Assembly (NCBI GenBank): GCA_022841745.1
Contig: JALHQW010000076.1
Span: forward strand, 1-35,324
Reading direction: 5' to 3'
DNA: 35,324 nt
DNA from: Saprospiraceae bacterium
GTDB taxonomy: Bacteria; Bacteroidota; Bacteroidia; Chitinophagales; Saprospiraceae
Part shown: one piece after another, positions 16,201 through 23,026 of the stretch
How positions within the stretch are numbered: the stretch's first letter is position 1
How the letters are laid out: each line of letters starts with the position of its first letter
Notes under the pieces: model-generated
What the model was told of the DNA's origin: nothing
The model's input: only the letters and a program-made list of their open reading frames with translations
The model's database searches: none
Translations under genes and position numbers: made by a program

Positions 16201-17926
16201 CAAGGAAGAAAAGAACAGCAAAGACAGTCGGAAAGATAAAAAAGGCAAGGGCAAAAAAGGCAAGGATAGCGGCGACGCCAAAGACACCGACGCCCCCGAC
16301 CCAAGCAAGGATACCGACAGCCAAGGCAAGGATAGGATTGCGGACAAGAAAGGTGGCAAGGATACTGACAAGGGGCGGGAGAAAAACAAGGATTCTGCCA
16401 AAGCTAAAGACGATAACAAGAACAAAGATCGCCAACCTACCATTGTCGAACGGGCCATCATACGGCCACTGATGACTGTGCGCAAGTTGAAAGTCCGCTA
16501 CACGGAGGACTTCAGTACGGTGATTCCGGGTTATATGCCAGATTCCAAGCTGTTCGGCATGGAAAAGTTCACGGCACCAGGCTGGGACTTCGTGGCGGGC
16601 GCACAGCCGAATATCAACCCCGATGATTACTACACCGACAAGGATTGGCTGCACAAGAACTGGCAATGGATTACCTCTGACCTGGAGTACGCCCTGCCTA
16701 GGAACATCAACCAGACCTACGAGCAAGTGATGGACGGCAGGTTGGAACTGGAGCCCTATTCCGATTTCCGGGTAACGGTGGAGGCCAAGCGTTCCAAGTC
16801 CACCAACCATACGGAGGACTTCCGCCGCTTCGACGACGAGCCGGGCCCTGACTTCCAACAGAAGGAATGGAGGCACGCCAACGCCACCGACTATGGCCAA
16901 TTCAACGTCTCCTATTCGGCCCTCAACACCCTGTTCGAGAAGGATTTGGAAGGCTTGTTCCAGCAATTTGAGGACAATAAACTCCTTGTGGCGAATCGCC
17001 TCAGCGACGGTAAGCACGACAATCCCGACTCGTCCTATGCGGAATACCCGAAAGGCTACGGCCCCTTCCACCAGAACGTGCTGCTGCCTGCCTTCATCGG
17101 TGCCTACACTGGCCAAAAAGTCAGTGACATGAATATCACGGATAATTTCTTGGGCGATGTCATCCTCAAGACCATGCCCCGCCCCAACTGGCGGATGACC
17201 TACAGTGGCTTGTCCAAGTTGGGCAATCTGGGCGATATTTTCCAAAACATCTCCATCACACATGGCTATCAAGGTAAAATGGTGGTGAACAGTTTTGATA
17301 CCGACCGCCAGTACGACCCTGAAGACCTCACCAAGCAGAAGGAGACGAACTTGGACTACTATTCCCGCTTCGAAATCCCCGACATCCAGATTGACGAACA
17401 GTTCAGTCCGTTGCTCGGTATTGACGTGCGGTTGAAGAACAGCATGTCCTTCAAAACGGAGTACAAAAAGAGCCGGCAATTGCGCCTGGAGTTGATTGGT
17501 ACGGGCCGCCTGCATGAAAGCAAGGGCGAGGAGTTCACGGTCAATTTTGGCTATACCTTGAAGGAGGCGAACCTGTTCAAGCCAAAAAAGCGGAAGAAAG
17601 AAGACCCAAAGAAGGAAAAGAAGAGCCCCATTGGCGGTGGCAGGCAGGGTTCCCGTGCCAGCCAGAACAGCCCCGGAGACATGATCTTCAGCTTCGACAT
17701 GTCCGTAAAGGATGACGTGACAAACATCCGGGAATTGGTCACTGGCCTCGTGGAACCCAACCGTGGTGCCCGTCGGGTCTCGATTGCCCCAGCCGTCCAG
17801 TACCAGTTGAGCGACCAGCTTTCGCTCCGCTTCTTCCTTGACTACAACAAGAACACGCCGAAAACCTCGCAAGGCTTCCCCACCACCAATATTCGGAGTG
17901 GGGTAACGGTTAGGTTCACGTTGTAA
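10217..17926 (+). CDS. sprA: T9SS outer-membrane translocon protein SprA
   Basis: SprA is the giant outer-membrane beta-barrel that forms the type IX secretion channel and is needed for surface export and gliding. From 10217 the protein has 2569 residues, in the family's usual range. The start MKKRINLPTVLIVFGLFALT gives a normal signal peptide; the frame also opens at 10187, which adds a His-rich tail and seems less likely. SprA_N-type regions are recognisable, for example GTKVDIQPQGNIDLTFGADY, IQMNVEGSIGEKLKLSTNYN, and VYIDDFEGSSLPIPL, a motif typical of the family. The C-terminus ends in a barrel strand with a final aromatic residue (GVTVRFTL). Residues about 1975-2075 form a very Lys/Asp-rich low-complexity insertion, and a second Lys-rich patch lies near 2453-2485. 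The gene follows ruvA and ends at a strong terminator facing a convergent gene. Confidence 0.97.
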   Translation: MKKRINLPTVLIVFGLFALTSPLFGSNKPENPYSMEYVLADAPAEPVAQPKAEQTVLIVPPLAPRYVTVPQDTIPLEDRTGDFLSSPTFNPFDLKDPATVTKSVEYDPITNQYIITERIGEDYYRPQSYMTFDEYLDYQSKKQEQDYFNELNASGGRSASGRIDPITKIDVKNQLIERLFGGTKVDIQPQGNIDLTFGADYSEVENPSLPRRQQRRGGFDFDMDIQMNVEGSIGEKLKLSTNYNTQATFDFDNTMKLDYNTDAFGEDDILKKIEAGNVSLPLKGTLIQGSQSLFGLKTELQFAKLKLSLIASQQRSEQENITLKGGSQLQQYQVFADAYDENRHFLLTHYNFNNFEEALENLPVIKSLFKIQRIQVWVTNDRNETNNARDIVAISDLGETTRMTNTTPAMQPPSAPLYRDNQGEALPDNHANPIYPTILSDPRTKQVERVVTVLKNAPFNLQQGRDFEKVSARLLSPTEFTFHPQLGFISLNTNIQPDQVVGVAFEYTYKDSVYQVGQMAEDVAQNSGISDRDTTETSVPIQSVLFVKMLKSTVQPVNLPTWDLMMKNVYNIGAYNVAAQDFKLDIFYDDPGFGKKRFLPTSNIAQIPLINVFNLDQLNVQNDPQPDGVFDFVEGLTIQTRSGRIMFPVLEPFGSALEKQIDDPVQRKKYVYNQLYDLTLFNAREFPELNRFTIEGSYKSSVSNEISLGAFNIPPGSVRVTAGGQQLIEGKDYEVDYSIGKVRILNDAILNSGTPVQVGFEDNTLFGFQQKAMIGMRADYEVNKHLTIGGTYLRLFERPYTQKVNIGDDPINNRMFGLDMNYSNEVPWVTRMVDKLPFISTKAPSNLTFSAETAAIKPGHARAINENSEDDDKGGVVYIDDFEGSSLPIPLNTRVIGNNGWVMASVPNNEMFPESAFKDTTLAGVNRAHTSWYRIDFTDASLTSDEDRNNPYAQIINQVEIFPNFRPPNQLGGTGAAFAQILDVQYDPTRRGSYNFDLPNGGTAYSAGLNNNGRLNAPETRWGGIMSELTTNDFQTANVEFLEFWMLSPYLDTTGAVGANPNAINGNMDGHIYFNFGNISEDILPDSRKMFENGLPGPATQGRRAIETGWGMVPLTQQITAAFDTNKENRPAQDVGLDGLPSVPLPSDPDALSEQTKFKFYLDAIESTPGFDPDAKDMIIADPSNDDFVHFRRGWPDGTSLIKRYDRFFGTENNTPINDGADRFATGATTLPDAEDINRDFTLNETEGYFQYRVPIKHDGNGGIRREDNPFITDVVQGEGNRIWYRFRVPLELPDDDENFSRIGGIQDFRSIRFMRMYFKDFEAPVHFRFATLELQRNQWRRYKQDLGEACLAQDAVSPEFELNRVNIEQNARREPFNYVLPPGISREQSLGVNLQALQNEQAVTMRVCDLADGDGRGMFKNLNLDMRFFTKMKMFVHAEPTICDVTEDPIQNGDLSVFVRFGSDFKNNYYEYEIPLTLSDPDDPTPRNDDQYQRVVWPRANDISIDFKKLIELKIDRNNSSVPVGQVFSTTEERDEGGDAIYKIKGAPNLGNVKALMIGIRNPKQGIDCDPNDEKSVEIWVNELRVFGLDEKGGVAATARADIQLADLGNLSLAGKFSGYDFGALDQQLLERSRERITQYDVATQLSLDKFLPSDLGLKLPFYFQISNEVRTPKFNPYDLDILLKDSDDSIRNIANTSTKIKSYNFTNVRWDKQNPSGKVMPWSLSNFSFTYGFDETTRRDPLIESDVQERRRGAVDYGWQRNVKYIEPFKKLIKKDKYLKFIKEINFNPLPNSISIATDLDRRFNTTKYRFSGDDPEFNTYYNKQFLWNRRYDMQWDLTKNLKFRFNADNVGVIDEPDEKVMIRRNKLPENDALYIANIKDYRRDSIRTNLRNFGRTKNYKHQYSVTYNVPLKALPFMDWTSVKLSYDADYSWSASSLATEAQLLGNVITNGQRRQIEGDFDFEKLYNYSKYLKKINSKPKPGAGGRGADKDSKEEKNSKDSRKDKKGKGKKGKDSGDAKDTDAPDPSKDTDSQGKDRIADKKGGKDTDKGREKNKDSAKAKDDNKNKDRQPTIVERAIIRPLMTVRKLKVRYTEDFSTVIPGYMPDSKLFGMEKFTAPGWDFVAGAQPNINPDDYYTDKDWLHKNWQWITSDLEYALPRNINQTYEQVMDGRLELEPYSDFRVTVEAKRSKSTNHTEDFRRFDDEPGPDFQQKEWRHANATDYGQFNVSYSALNTLFEKDLEGLFQQFEDNKLLVANRLSDGKHDNPDSSYAEYPKGYGPFHQNVLLPAFIGAYTGQKVSDMNITDNFLGDVILKTMPRPNWRMTYSGLSKLGNLGDIFQNISITHGYQGKMVVNSFDTDRQYDPEDLTKQKETNLDYYSRFEIPDIQIDEQFSPLLGIDVRLKNSMSFKTEYKKSRQLRLELIGTGRLHESKGEEFTVNFGYTLKEANLFKPKKRKKEDPKKEKKSPIGGGRQGSRASQNSPGDMIFSFDMSVKDDVTNIRELVTGLVEPNRGARRVSIAPAVQYQLSDQLSLRFFLDYNKNTPKTSQGFPTTNIRSGVTVRFTL

Positions 17927-17949
17927 AGCGGAGCAAATGCCTGTAAAAT

Positions 17950-17995
17950 AGAAGCGGGCGGTGCAGCGAAAGTTGCACCGCCCGCTTCTTGTTTT
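17950..17995 (+). terminator. Strong terminator after sprA, possibly bidirectional
   Basis: The 16-bp arms agaagcgggcggtgca (17950-17965) and tgcaccgcccgcttct (17974-17989) pair perfectly around gcgaaagt and are followed by tgtttt. In the reverse direction the stem is followed by attttac, so it may also stop the convergent gene that ends at 18028. Confidence 0.92.
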
Positions 17996-18027
17996 GGGTA
18001 GGTAATTTTTAGTGTTCTACGAAAACC

Positions 18028-19692
18028 TTACCGCACCACCCCCACCGTCATCTTCCCATCGTACTGCCCCTTAATCACGGGCGATTGGCGGTTCATCGTA
18101 TAAGCCCGCACGTTTTCGTCCACGTAGTCGAAAAGCTCTTGCACGGTCACGATTTTGTTGGCATCCTTGTCGGCCTCGCCCTTTAGGCCACGGATGAGAA
18201 AGTGGCTGAAAACACCTTGGCGGAGGCCACTGCTTTCAAGGGAGGTTTCTTCGCCCTTGGAGGACATGATGAGTGCCGTGCCAGCCTCGGCCTCGGCCAA
18301 GGTTTTATAGTAATCTTCCAATACGTTGCGGATGGTTCCACTCTTTTCGGCCATGGCCAACAGGCTGCCAGAGTGGCATGCATCGGCGATGCAGAGCTTG
18401 TATTTGGCGGGGCTGCTTTCCAGCATTTTCTTGATGTCTTCGTGGTCGAGTTTTTTGTTGAAGCCATCAAAATCAATGGGGAGGAACGAGCCGGGCAGGC
18501 CGTGGCCGGAGAAATAGACCATCACGAGGTCTTCCTTGCCGGCTTTGCTGAACACGTCGTTCATGGCGGCCAGAATCTTTTCGTGGGTGGCGTCCTCGTC
18601 AATGAGGATGCGAATTTGGTTGTCGGTCAGTGCACCGCCTTCGGGGCTTTTCAGGAAGGCGTACATGCGGTAGGCGTCGTCATCGGTGTAGCGCAGCGTG
18701 GGCATGTGGTCGTAAGCGGAAATGCCGACCACCACGGCCCAAACCTTCATCTGGCTGGCCTGGCGGATGGCAATATAGTCGTCGGCAGAGAGCGTGGATG
18801 GGGCGGCGTCCTGGATGAGGTCGGCAGGTGCAGATGTGCCCATGTAGGAACCTTCTTTCCAAAAGCCCGTGACCTCGGTGCCGTCGGTCAGGAAGAGCGA
18901 ACCCTCGCCGCTAAATGCGCCGAGCGCCCAGTCGCCTTTGTAGCGCTCTCCATTGGCGTAGTAGATGACGCCATCTCCATCGGGCATTCCGTTCTCGAAC
19001 TCGCCGACGTACTTGGCTACGCCATCTTTATAAACATAAGTGCCACGGCCATTGGCGCAGTCGCCTTCGATGCAGCCTTCTTTGCCATGTTCGATTTGGG
19101 AATTGCCGAGGTACTCGCCCTCCCGCCACTCGCCAGAGGTTTGGGTGTTGTCGGCGTAGTAGAAAATGCCTTTGCCTGCCTTTAGGCCCGCCTTGAAACT
19201 GCCTGTGTAGCGGTCGCCGTTGGTGTAGGTAAAGGTGCCAGTGCCTTCGGGCTTGCCATCCTTGAACTGGCCTTCGTACTTGCTCCCGCCAGGGTAGGCG
19301 TAGGTGCCCGCGCCGTTCTCGCAGTCACCGGCAAGGCAGCCCGTTTGTACTTCAGGTTCTTTGTTGGGGAAGAGGTTGGCGATGGGTTGGCCAAGGGAAT
19401 CAATTGGCAGGCCCATTTTCCAAAGGCCCTCCCAAGTGCGGCCATCGGCATTGGTTTTTTTGCCCTTCCCCTCTTGGAAACGGTGCGCCCACTCGCCTCG
19501 GTAGGTGCTGCCGTCGGTATATTGGCAGGTACCGATGCCGTGGATTTCGCCATCCTTGAACTGGCCAATGTACTTGGCCCCGCTAGGGAAAAGATAGATG
19601 CCCGTGCCATTCTTACAGTCGCCAGAGATGCACTGGGCAGCCAAGGCATTTGCGAAGCAAATGAATAGGGCAATGATAATGGGTTGTTTCAT
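18028..19692 (-). CDS. Secreted MORN-repeat protein with caspase-like (C14) protease domain
   Basis: The start at 19692 gives a signal peptide (MKQPIIIALFICFANALAAQ) and 554 residues; a longer frame from 19743 would add 17 residues read from repeat DNA. Residues 21-285 hold three modules, each opening with a CxxGDC pair (Cys21/26, Cys119/124, Cys207/212). Several MORN repeats follow each pair, for example GAKYIGQFKDGEIHGIGTC and GERYKGDWALGAFSGEG. Residues 316-554 are a caspase-like domain beginning KVWAVVVGISAYDHM, with catalytic His397 in YFSGHG and Cys439 in IADACHSG. This is the clan CD dyad of orthocaspases/metacaspase-like proteins; such enzymes usually cut after basic residues, though specificity cannot be read here. 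The signal peptide and paired cysteines point to a periplasmic or surface role. It has no T9SS sorting domain and is convergent with sprA. Confidence 0.92.
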   Translation of the reverse strand: MKQPIIIALFICFANALAAQCISGDCKNGTGIYLFPSGAKYIGQFKDGEIHGIGTCQYTDGSTYRGEWAHRFQEGKGKKTNADGRTWEGLWKMGLPIDSLGQPIANLFPNKEPEVQTGCLAGDCENGAGTYAYPGGSKYEGQFKDGKPEGTGTFTYTNGDRYTGSFKAGLKAGKGIFYYADNTQTSGEWREGEYLGNSQIEHGKEGCIEGDCANGRGTYVYKDGVAKYVGEFENGMPDGDGVIYYANGERYKGDWALGAFSGEGSLFLTDGTEVTGFWKEGSYMGTSAPADLIQDAAPSTLSADDYIAIRQASQMKVWAVVVGISAYDHMPTLRYTDDDAYRMYAFLKSPEGGALTDNQIRILIDEDATHEKILAAMNDVFSKAGKEDLVMVYFSGHGLPGSFLPIDFDGFNKKLDHEDIKKMLESSPAKYKLCIADACHSGSLLAMAEKSGTIRNVLEDYYKTLAEAEAGTALIMSSKGEETSLESSGLRQGVFSHFLIRGLKGEADKDANKIVTVQELFDYVDENVRAYTMNRQSPVIKGQYDGKMTVGVVR

Positions 19693-20027
19693 AGAAAATG
19701 GTGATTCGTGATTGGTGATTCGTGATTGGGCGGGGTAGGCCATATCAACGTGAATTGGTGGATAAAAGTTATGTTGGTACCCAAACTTGTTTACCCCTTT
19801 TAAGAATTAGTCCTTTTGCAATTTTTGTGCTAATCCAAGAAATCATCAATATAGGTTGGAGGTGGGATGGTGCTCAATGGTGGGGGAGGTGTAAGGTTGT
19901 CGCAACTAAATAGCTTTGGCGTTTTTGGGGAAGAAATTCCATAGCAATTGATGACAATAGCATCGAATTAGGCAGCGATCATTGCCATGCAAAAATAGTG
20001 TGCCTCGACAGTTGCGGCTCTGGCCGT
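19693..20027. other. Intergenic spacer with short direct repeats
   Basis: Just upstream of the MORN-caspase start, the unit gattcgtgattggt is repeated about twice (19699-19728), so the longer reading frame from 19743 is built on repeat DNA. The rest has no credible coding frame, hairpin or TAnnTTTG box that I can see. Confidence 0.5.
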
Positions 20028-20333
20028 TCAGTTCATCGAGAAAACCGGGGCATCTGCATTGGCACCAGTGTAGAAGGTCAGTAGGTTGATTTTGTACTGC
20101 ATGAAACGTGACAGGGGCAGTTGCGAGACCAGTTCGAGCACATCCAGTTCTGAGTTGGCGTTGATGGTCGCCCAAATCTTTGAATTGTCGAGGGAAAGGG
20201 CATAGTTAACTAGCTTGCCGTCACGGAACAGCTTGTTGACTTTGGCCCGCTGGTGCGGTATCTGGCGCAGGAAATCTTCTGACAGCACTTTCGGAAGCGT
20301 GAAATCTACCATGAATTGGTATTCTTGCGTCAT
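20028..20333 (-). CDS. Small muconolactone-isomerase-like (ferredoxin-fold) protein of unknown role
   Basis: The frame encodes 101 residues beginning MTQEYQFMVDFTLPKVLSED. The pattern is a beta strand (YQFMVDFTLP), a helix with IPHQRAKVNKLFRDGKL, a strand pair (VNYALSLDNSKIWATINA), a second helix (ELDVLELVSQLPLSRFMQY) and a final strand (KINLLTFY). This is the alpha+beta barrel layout of muconolactone delta-isomerase and related dimeric ferredoxin-like proteins. There is no signal peptide. No aromatic catabolism genes lie nearby, so isomerase activity is not supported; many Bacteroidota homologues are annotated this way from fold alone. A good -33/-7 promoter lies about 100 bases upstream, with a hairpin at the start of the leader. 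Confidence 0.7.
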   Translation of the reverse strand: MTQEYQFMVDFTLPKVLSEDFLRQIPHQRAKVNKLFRDGKLVNYALSLDNSKIWATINANSELDVLELVSQLPLSRFMQYKINLLTFYTGANADAPVFSMN

Positions 20334-20403
20334 GTCAAAATAAAAATTAGGCAGTTAGGAAATGTAGGTCTCAATAGTGTATGTTGATGGTTTTCGTCTA
20401 ACT

Positions 20404-20461
20404 CCTCAAAAGGGTAAATTTTTTGAGGTTGCAAAGGTATTAGAAATTTTTATTCAACAAA
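20404..20461 (-). promoter_or_regulatory. Candidate Bacteroidota promoter with 5'-leader hairpin
   Basis: On the minus strand a TTTG (20461-20458) is followed after 18 bases by TACCTTTG (20439-20432), which matches the Bacteroidota -33/-7 pattern TTTG / TAnnTTTG. Transcription would begin near 20425, leaving a leader of about 90 bases before the ATG at 20333. The first bases of that leader can fold: cctcaaaa (20404-20411) pairs with ttttgagg (20421-20428). Confidence 0.5.
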
Positions 20462-20507
20462 GGGTTTGTGGAAAAAATCCAGGGTGGCAAACAATCAATA
20501 CAGTTTA

Positions 20508-20661
20508 TAGATGAACGCATTTGAAATTGATAGCAGTCACCAACGAGAGGAGGGGTTATCAAACCCCGATGTTCCGGAACATCGGGGTTTGATAACCCCT
20601 CCTCTCGTTGGTGACTGCTGTTGGCTAAATTTTGTTCATCAATTTTAAATTAGACTATCTA
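20508..20661 (+). mobile_element. 154-bp palindromic MITE-like element, copy 1, flanked by TA
   Basis: The element begins tagatgaacgcattt and ends agactatcta, with TA directly outside each end (20506-20507 and 20662-20663). Its core is a perfect 88-bp palindrome (20532-20619, arms of 44, no loop) centred on gttccggaac. Nested inside each arm is a smaller palindrome, ggggttatcaaacccc. A second copy of the same length in inverse orientation lies at 26397-26550. The palindrome centre is off the element's middle in both copies and in mirror-image fashion, which fixes the relative orientation. No transposase is encoded, so movement would need an enzyme supplied elsewhere. The TA duplication is the habit of the IS630/Tc1-mariner group. 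Confidence 0.85.
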
Positions 20662-20674
20662 TACTGCGCACCGC

Positions 20675-20774
20675 CAAGTTTTGGGCATCAGCAAACTGTG
20701 CTGTTGGCTTTTAGCAATTGGCTGTTGGCCAACAGCCAATTGCTAAAAGCCAACAGCTTTATGCACAAAACTTG
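20675..20774. repeat. Second palindromic element abutting MITE copy 1
   Basis: A perfect 58-bp palindrome (20700-20757, arms of 29) is centred on ttggccaa. It is bracketed by an outer inverted pair, caagttttgggcat (20675-20688) and atgcacaaaacttg (20761-20774), with one mismatch. It starts within a dozen bases of the end of MITE copy 1 and shares no core sequence with it, so it looks like a different element family. Confidence 0.75.
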
Positions 20775-20956
20775 ACGGCGTTAGCTATATAATAGGTATC
20801 GAAGCGATAACGGACTCATCGAATGGCTTGGGGCTTTTACTCATTAATCGTGGCATTGTTTTTGGCTGCTAGTAATTATTCCCTTCCTGCGTAGCTCCCC
20901 ATTGTATTAAATTCATATCAAGCGACAACTAAAGATGCTTGGATTCGTTACAGCTT

Positions 20957-20989
20957 TTTGACAAATTAAATCACTACGCCTTATTTTTG
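20957..20989 (+). promoter_or_regulatory. Candidate Bacteroidota promoter for the 20998 gene
   Basis: TTTG at 20957-20960 is followed after 21 bases by TATTTTTG at 20982-20989, matching the TTTG / TAnnTTTG pattern. The ATG at 20998 follows within 9 bases, so the transcript would have almost no leader. Confidence 0.5.
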
Positions 20990-20997
20990 TGCCCGCA

Positions 20998-21390
20998 ATG
21001 CAATTCATCCGGCAACATATCATCTTCAAATACTTCTGGCTGCTGATGACCGCTATGTTCATCAACAGCAGTGTTGACCCCATTGACCCCAATGGGGAGT
21101 GGGTGGCCGAAGACTTATCGGTGAACGAGATGGAAACCATAACGGAGATTGTTGCGGAGCATTTATTGGATATTGAAAACTGCTTCAAAGAAACCAACGA
21201 CGACGACCCCGATAGCAGCACGGCAGTCAAAGTTTTGAAAGATGTTTCCCAATATATTCCGGTCAAAATAACAGCGCCCAAACTGGGCTTAGCCTTGACC
21301 GATGCATTGACCACCCCAGGTTATTTCAAGCGATTTAATTCGCAATTCATCTCCGAAATAAACGCACCGCCGCCCAAACAGGCAGCCTAA
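20998..21390 (+). CDS. Small protein of unknown function with N-terminal hydrophobic segment
   Basis: The product has 130 residues from ATG 20998; a GTG at 20989 would add three but overlaps the -7 box. It begins MQFIRQHIIFKYFWLLMTAM, a hydrophobic stretch with a basic start that may be an uncleaved anchor or signal peptide. The rest is acidic, with ENCFKETNDDDPD and a likely helix at VNEMETITEIVAEHLLDIEN. I do not recognise a family. It has its own candidate promoter and is separated from the efflux genes by about 320 bp containing a weak terminator-like hairpin, so it is probably not part of that operon. Confidence 0.6.
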   Translation: MQFIRQHIIFKYFWLLMTAMFINSSVDPIDPNGEWVAEDLSVNEMETITEIVAEHLLDIENCFKETNDDDPDSSTAVKVLKDVSQYIPVKITAPKLGLALTDALTTPGYFKRFNSQFISEINAPPPKQAA

Positions 21391-21708
21391 CCTACGCTTC
21401 GCACGGTATTCGCCCTGCGGCTTTTCAACTTTTTTTTCCTTTAAAAACTTTTGGTTGGTTGCCCCTTCGCAACTGCCGAGCCTCATTGATTTATCGCTGA
21501 TTTTTCAGGAGCGATTTTTCCGGCTTGCCGCTGGGAAACGCACTTCGGGGAAACCTTGCGACGCATCCGTGCAGCAAAGCAAACGTGTAGCGTCCACTTG
21601 CCACAAAGGCTTTTTGCCAATGGCCAATAGCAAACGGCCAACTCAATCCCCCGTTGTGCGGACTTGCTCCGTTTCAACCGTTAACCATTTCATTAAATTC
21701 ATACAACC
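21391..21708. other. Spacer upstream of the efflux operon
   Basis: No gene is supported here. A weak hairpin, atcgct (21493-21498) with agcgat (21510-21515), is followed by ttttc and may terminate the 20998 gene. An open frame from 21455 continues into the adaptor gene in another frame and looks like a chance ORF. I found no clear promoter for the operon. Confidence 0.4.
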
Positions 21709-22857
21709 ATGTTTAAAAATAATCGCTTTAATTTCCTTTCGCTGGCCATGCCCAGCCTTTTTGCAGCGCTTATGCTCACAGCCTGCGCTTCCGATAAAAC
21801 ACCCGGCGAAACCATTGCCGAAACCCAATCTTACCCCGTCACCCAGCCGCTCGTGATGGACACCACTTATCAAAAGGAGTACGTCGCCGACATCCAGTCG
21901 CCGCAGCACGTCGAGCTGCGGGCAAGGATACAGGGCTTCCTCGAAAAAGTGCATGTGGACGAAGGCCAAGCGGTGCGGGAAGGGCAGGTGCTTTTCACCA
22001 TCAGCAACCAGGCTTTGCGGGAAGAACTCAAAAAGGCAAACGCCCTGCTGAACAGCGCCATTGCGGAGGCAAAAGTTGCGGAGGTGGAGGTACAGAATAC
22101 CCGCATCCTCGTTGAGAAAAACGTCGTCTCCAAGTCCGAACTGGCCATGTCGGAGGCGAAGCTGGAGGCGCTCCGGGCGAAGATTGAGGAGGCAAAATCC
22201 GATGTGTCGGCGGCTCAGTTGAACATCTCGTTCGCACAGGTGAAGGCCCCGTTCAGCGGCATCATCAACCGCATACCCAACAAGCAGGGCAGCCTCATCG
22301 AAGAGGGCACGCTGCTTACCGCTTTGTCCAGCAACCACGATGTTTTTGCCTATTTCAACGTCTCTGAAAAAGAGTACCTCGAACTGGAAAAACAAAAGAA
22401 TACCGACTGGAAAAAAAGTGCCTCGCTCATGCTCGTCAACGGCCAATTGCACCCGCACAAGGGCCGTGTCGAGACCGCCGAAACGGTCATTGACAAGGCC
22501 ACCGGCAGCATCGCCTTCCGTGCCCGTTTTCTCAATCCAGGGCATTTCCTCAAGCATGGTTCCAGCGGCAAAGTGCTTATCGAAAACGAGTTGAAGAACG
22601 CCATCGTCATCCCACAGAAATCCACTTTCGAGGTACAGGACAAGCTCTATGTCTATGTGCTCGGCGAAGGCAACAAGGTCGAAATGCGGGCCATCGTGCC
22701 CAAGCTGCGCCTTTCGCATTTGTACGTCATCGAAAGCGGTCTTTCGGTCAATGACAAGTTCATTTACGAAGGCATACAGACTGTTAAACAAGGGGATATG
22801 GTAACGCCTGAATTTAAGCCGATGGGGGAATTTATGTCAATGCTGGCGATGCGGTAA
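21709..22857 (+). CDS. RND efflux periplasmic adaptor (HlyD/MFP family lipoprotein)
   Basis: This is the membrane-fusion subunit that links an RND pump to its outer-membrane channel. The 382 residues begin with a lipoprotein signal ending LMLTAC, so Cys26 should be lipidated. A lipoyl half-motif lies at about 67-95 (LRARIQGFLEKVHVDEGQAV). An alpha-helical hairpin at about 100-170 is rich in Ala, Glu and Lys. The second lipoyl half (FAQVKAPFSGIINRIPNKQG), a beta-barrel domain (YFNVSEKEYLEL) and a membrane-proximal domain follow. The pump gene starts 219 bp downstream; the spacer is filled by an AT-rich inverted repeat and a GC-rich hairpin. The substrate cannot be inferred. Confidence 0.93.
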   Translation: MFKNNRFNFLSLAMPSLFAALMLTACASDKTPGETIAETQSYPVTQPLVMDTTYQKEYVADIQSPQHVELRARIQGFLEKVHVDEGQAVREGQVLFTISNQALREELKKANALLNSAIAEAKVAEVEVQNTRILVEKNVVSKSELAMSEAKLEALRAKIEEAKSDVSAAQLNISFAQVKAPFSGIINRIPNKQGSLIEEGTLLTALSSNHDVFAYFNVSEKEYLELEKQKNTDWKKSASLMLVNGQLHPHKGRVETAETVIDKATGSIAFRARFLNPGHFLKHGSSGKVLIENELKNAIVIPQKSTFEVQDKLYVYVLGEGNKVEMRAIVPKLRLSHLYVIESGLSVNDKFIYEGIQTVKQGDMVTPEFKPMGEFMSMLAMR

Positions 22858-22862
22858 TTTTT

Positions 22863-23001
22863 TTGATTTAAGATATAAGATAGACGATTTTAGATTTTGC
22901 GAGACAATGCCGTTGATTATAGGTGTTTCTATAAATCTTAAATCATTTAATCGCCAGTTAGATCTAAAATCTTATATCGTCTATCTTATATCTTAAATCA
23001 A
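22863..23001. repeat. AT-rich inverted-repeat element, copy A (uninterrupted)
   Basis: The 26-bp ends are perfect inverted repeats (22863-22888 and 22976-23001), beginning ttgatttaagatataagat. Copy B at 26303-26604 has the same ends and a related middle (gcgagacaatgcc against gcgggacgatgcc). The TA at 22948-22949 corresponds to the site where the MITE inserted into copy B, so copy A is the empty-site reference. It lies between adaptor and pump genes of the operon. Confidence 0.88.
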
Positions 23002-23026
23002 GAAAGAATCTACATTAAACCCAATG

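Noticed and set aside
16130-17872. Long open frame on the minus strand inside sprA (580 codons)
   Set aside because: It lies wholly antisense to a well-supported gene; its protein has no recognisable domain and its composition follows from the codon pattern of sprA.
18202-19185. Plus-strand frame antisense to the MORN-caspase gene (327 codons)
   Set aside because: The Gly/Val/Ala-rich product is a shadow of the repeat-coding strand; the caspase gene has clear domains.
20028-20333. True muconolactone isomerase of an aromatic degradation pathway
   Set aside because: Only the fold is suggested; no catabolic genes are nearby.
21455-21856. 133-codon frame running into the adaptor gene
   Set aside because: It overlaps the adaptor start in another frame and has no recognisable features.
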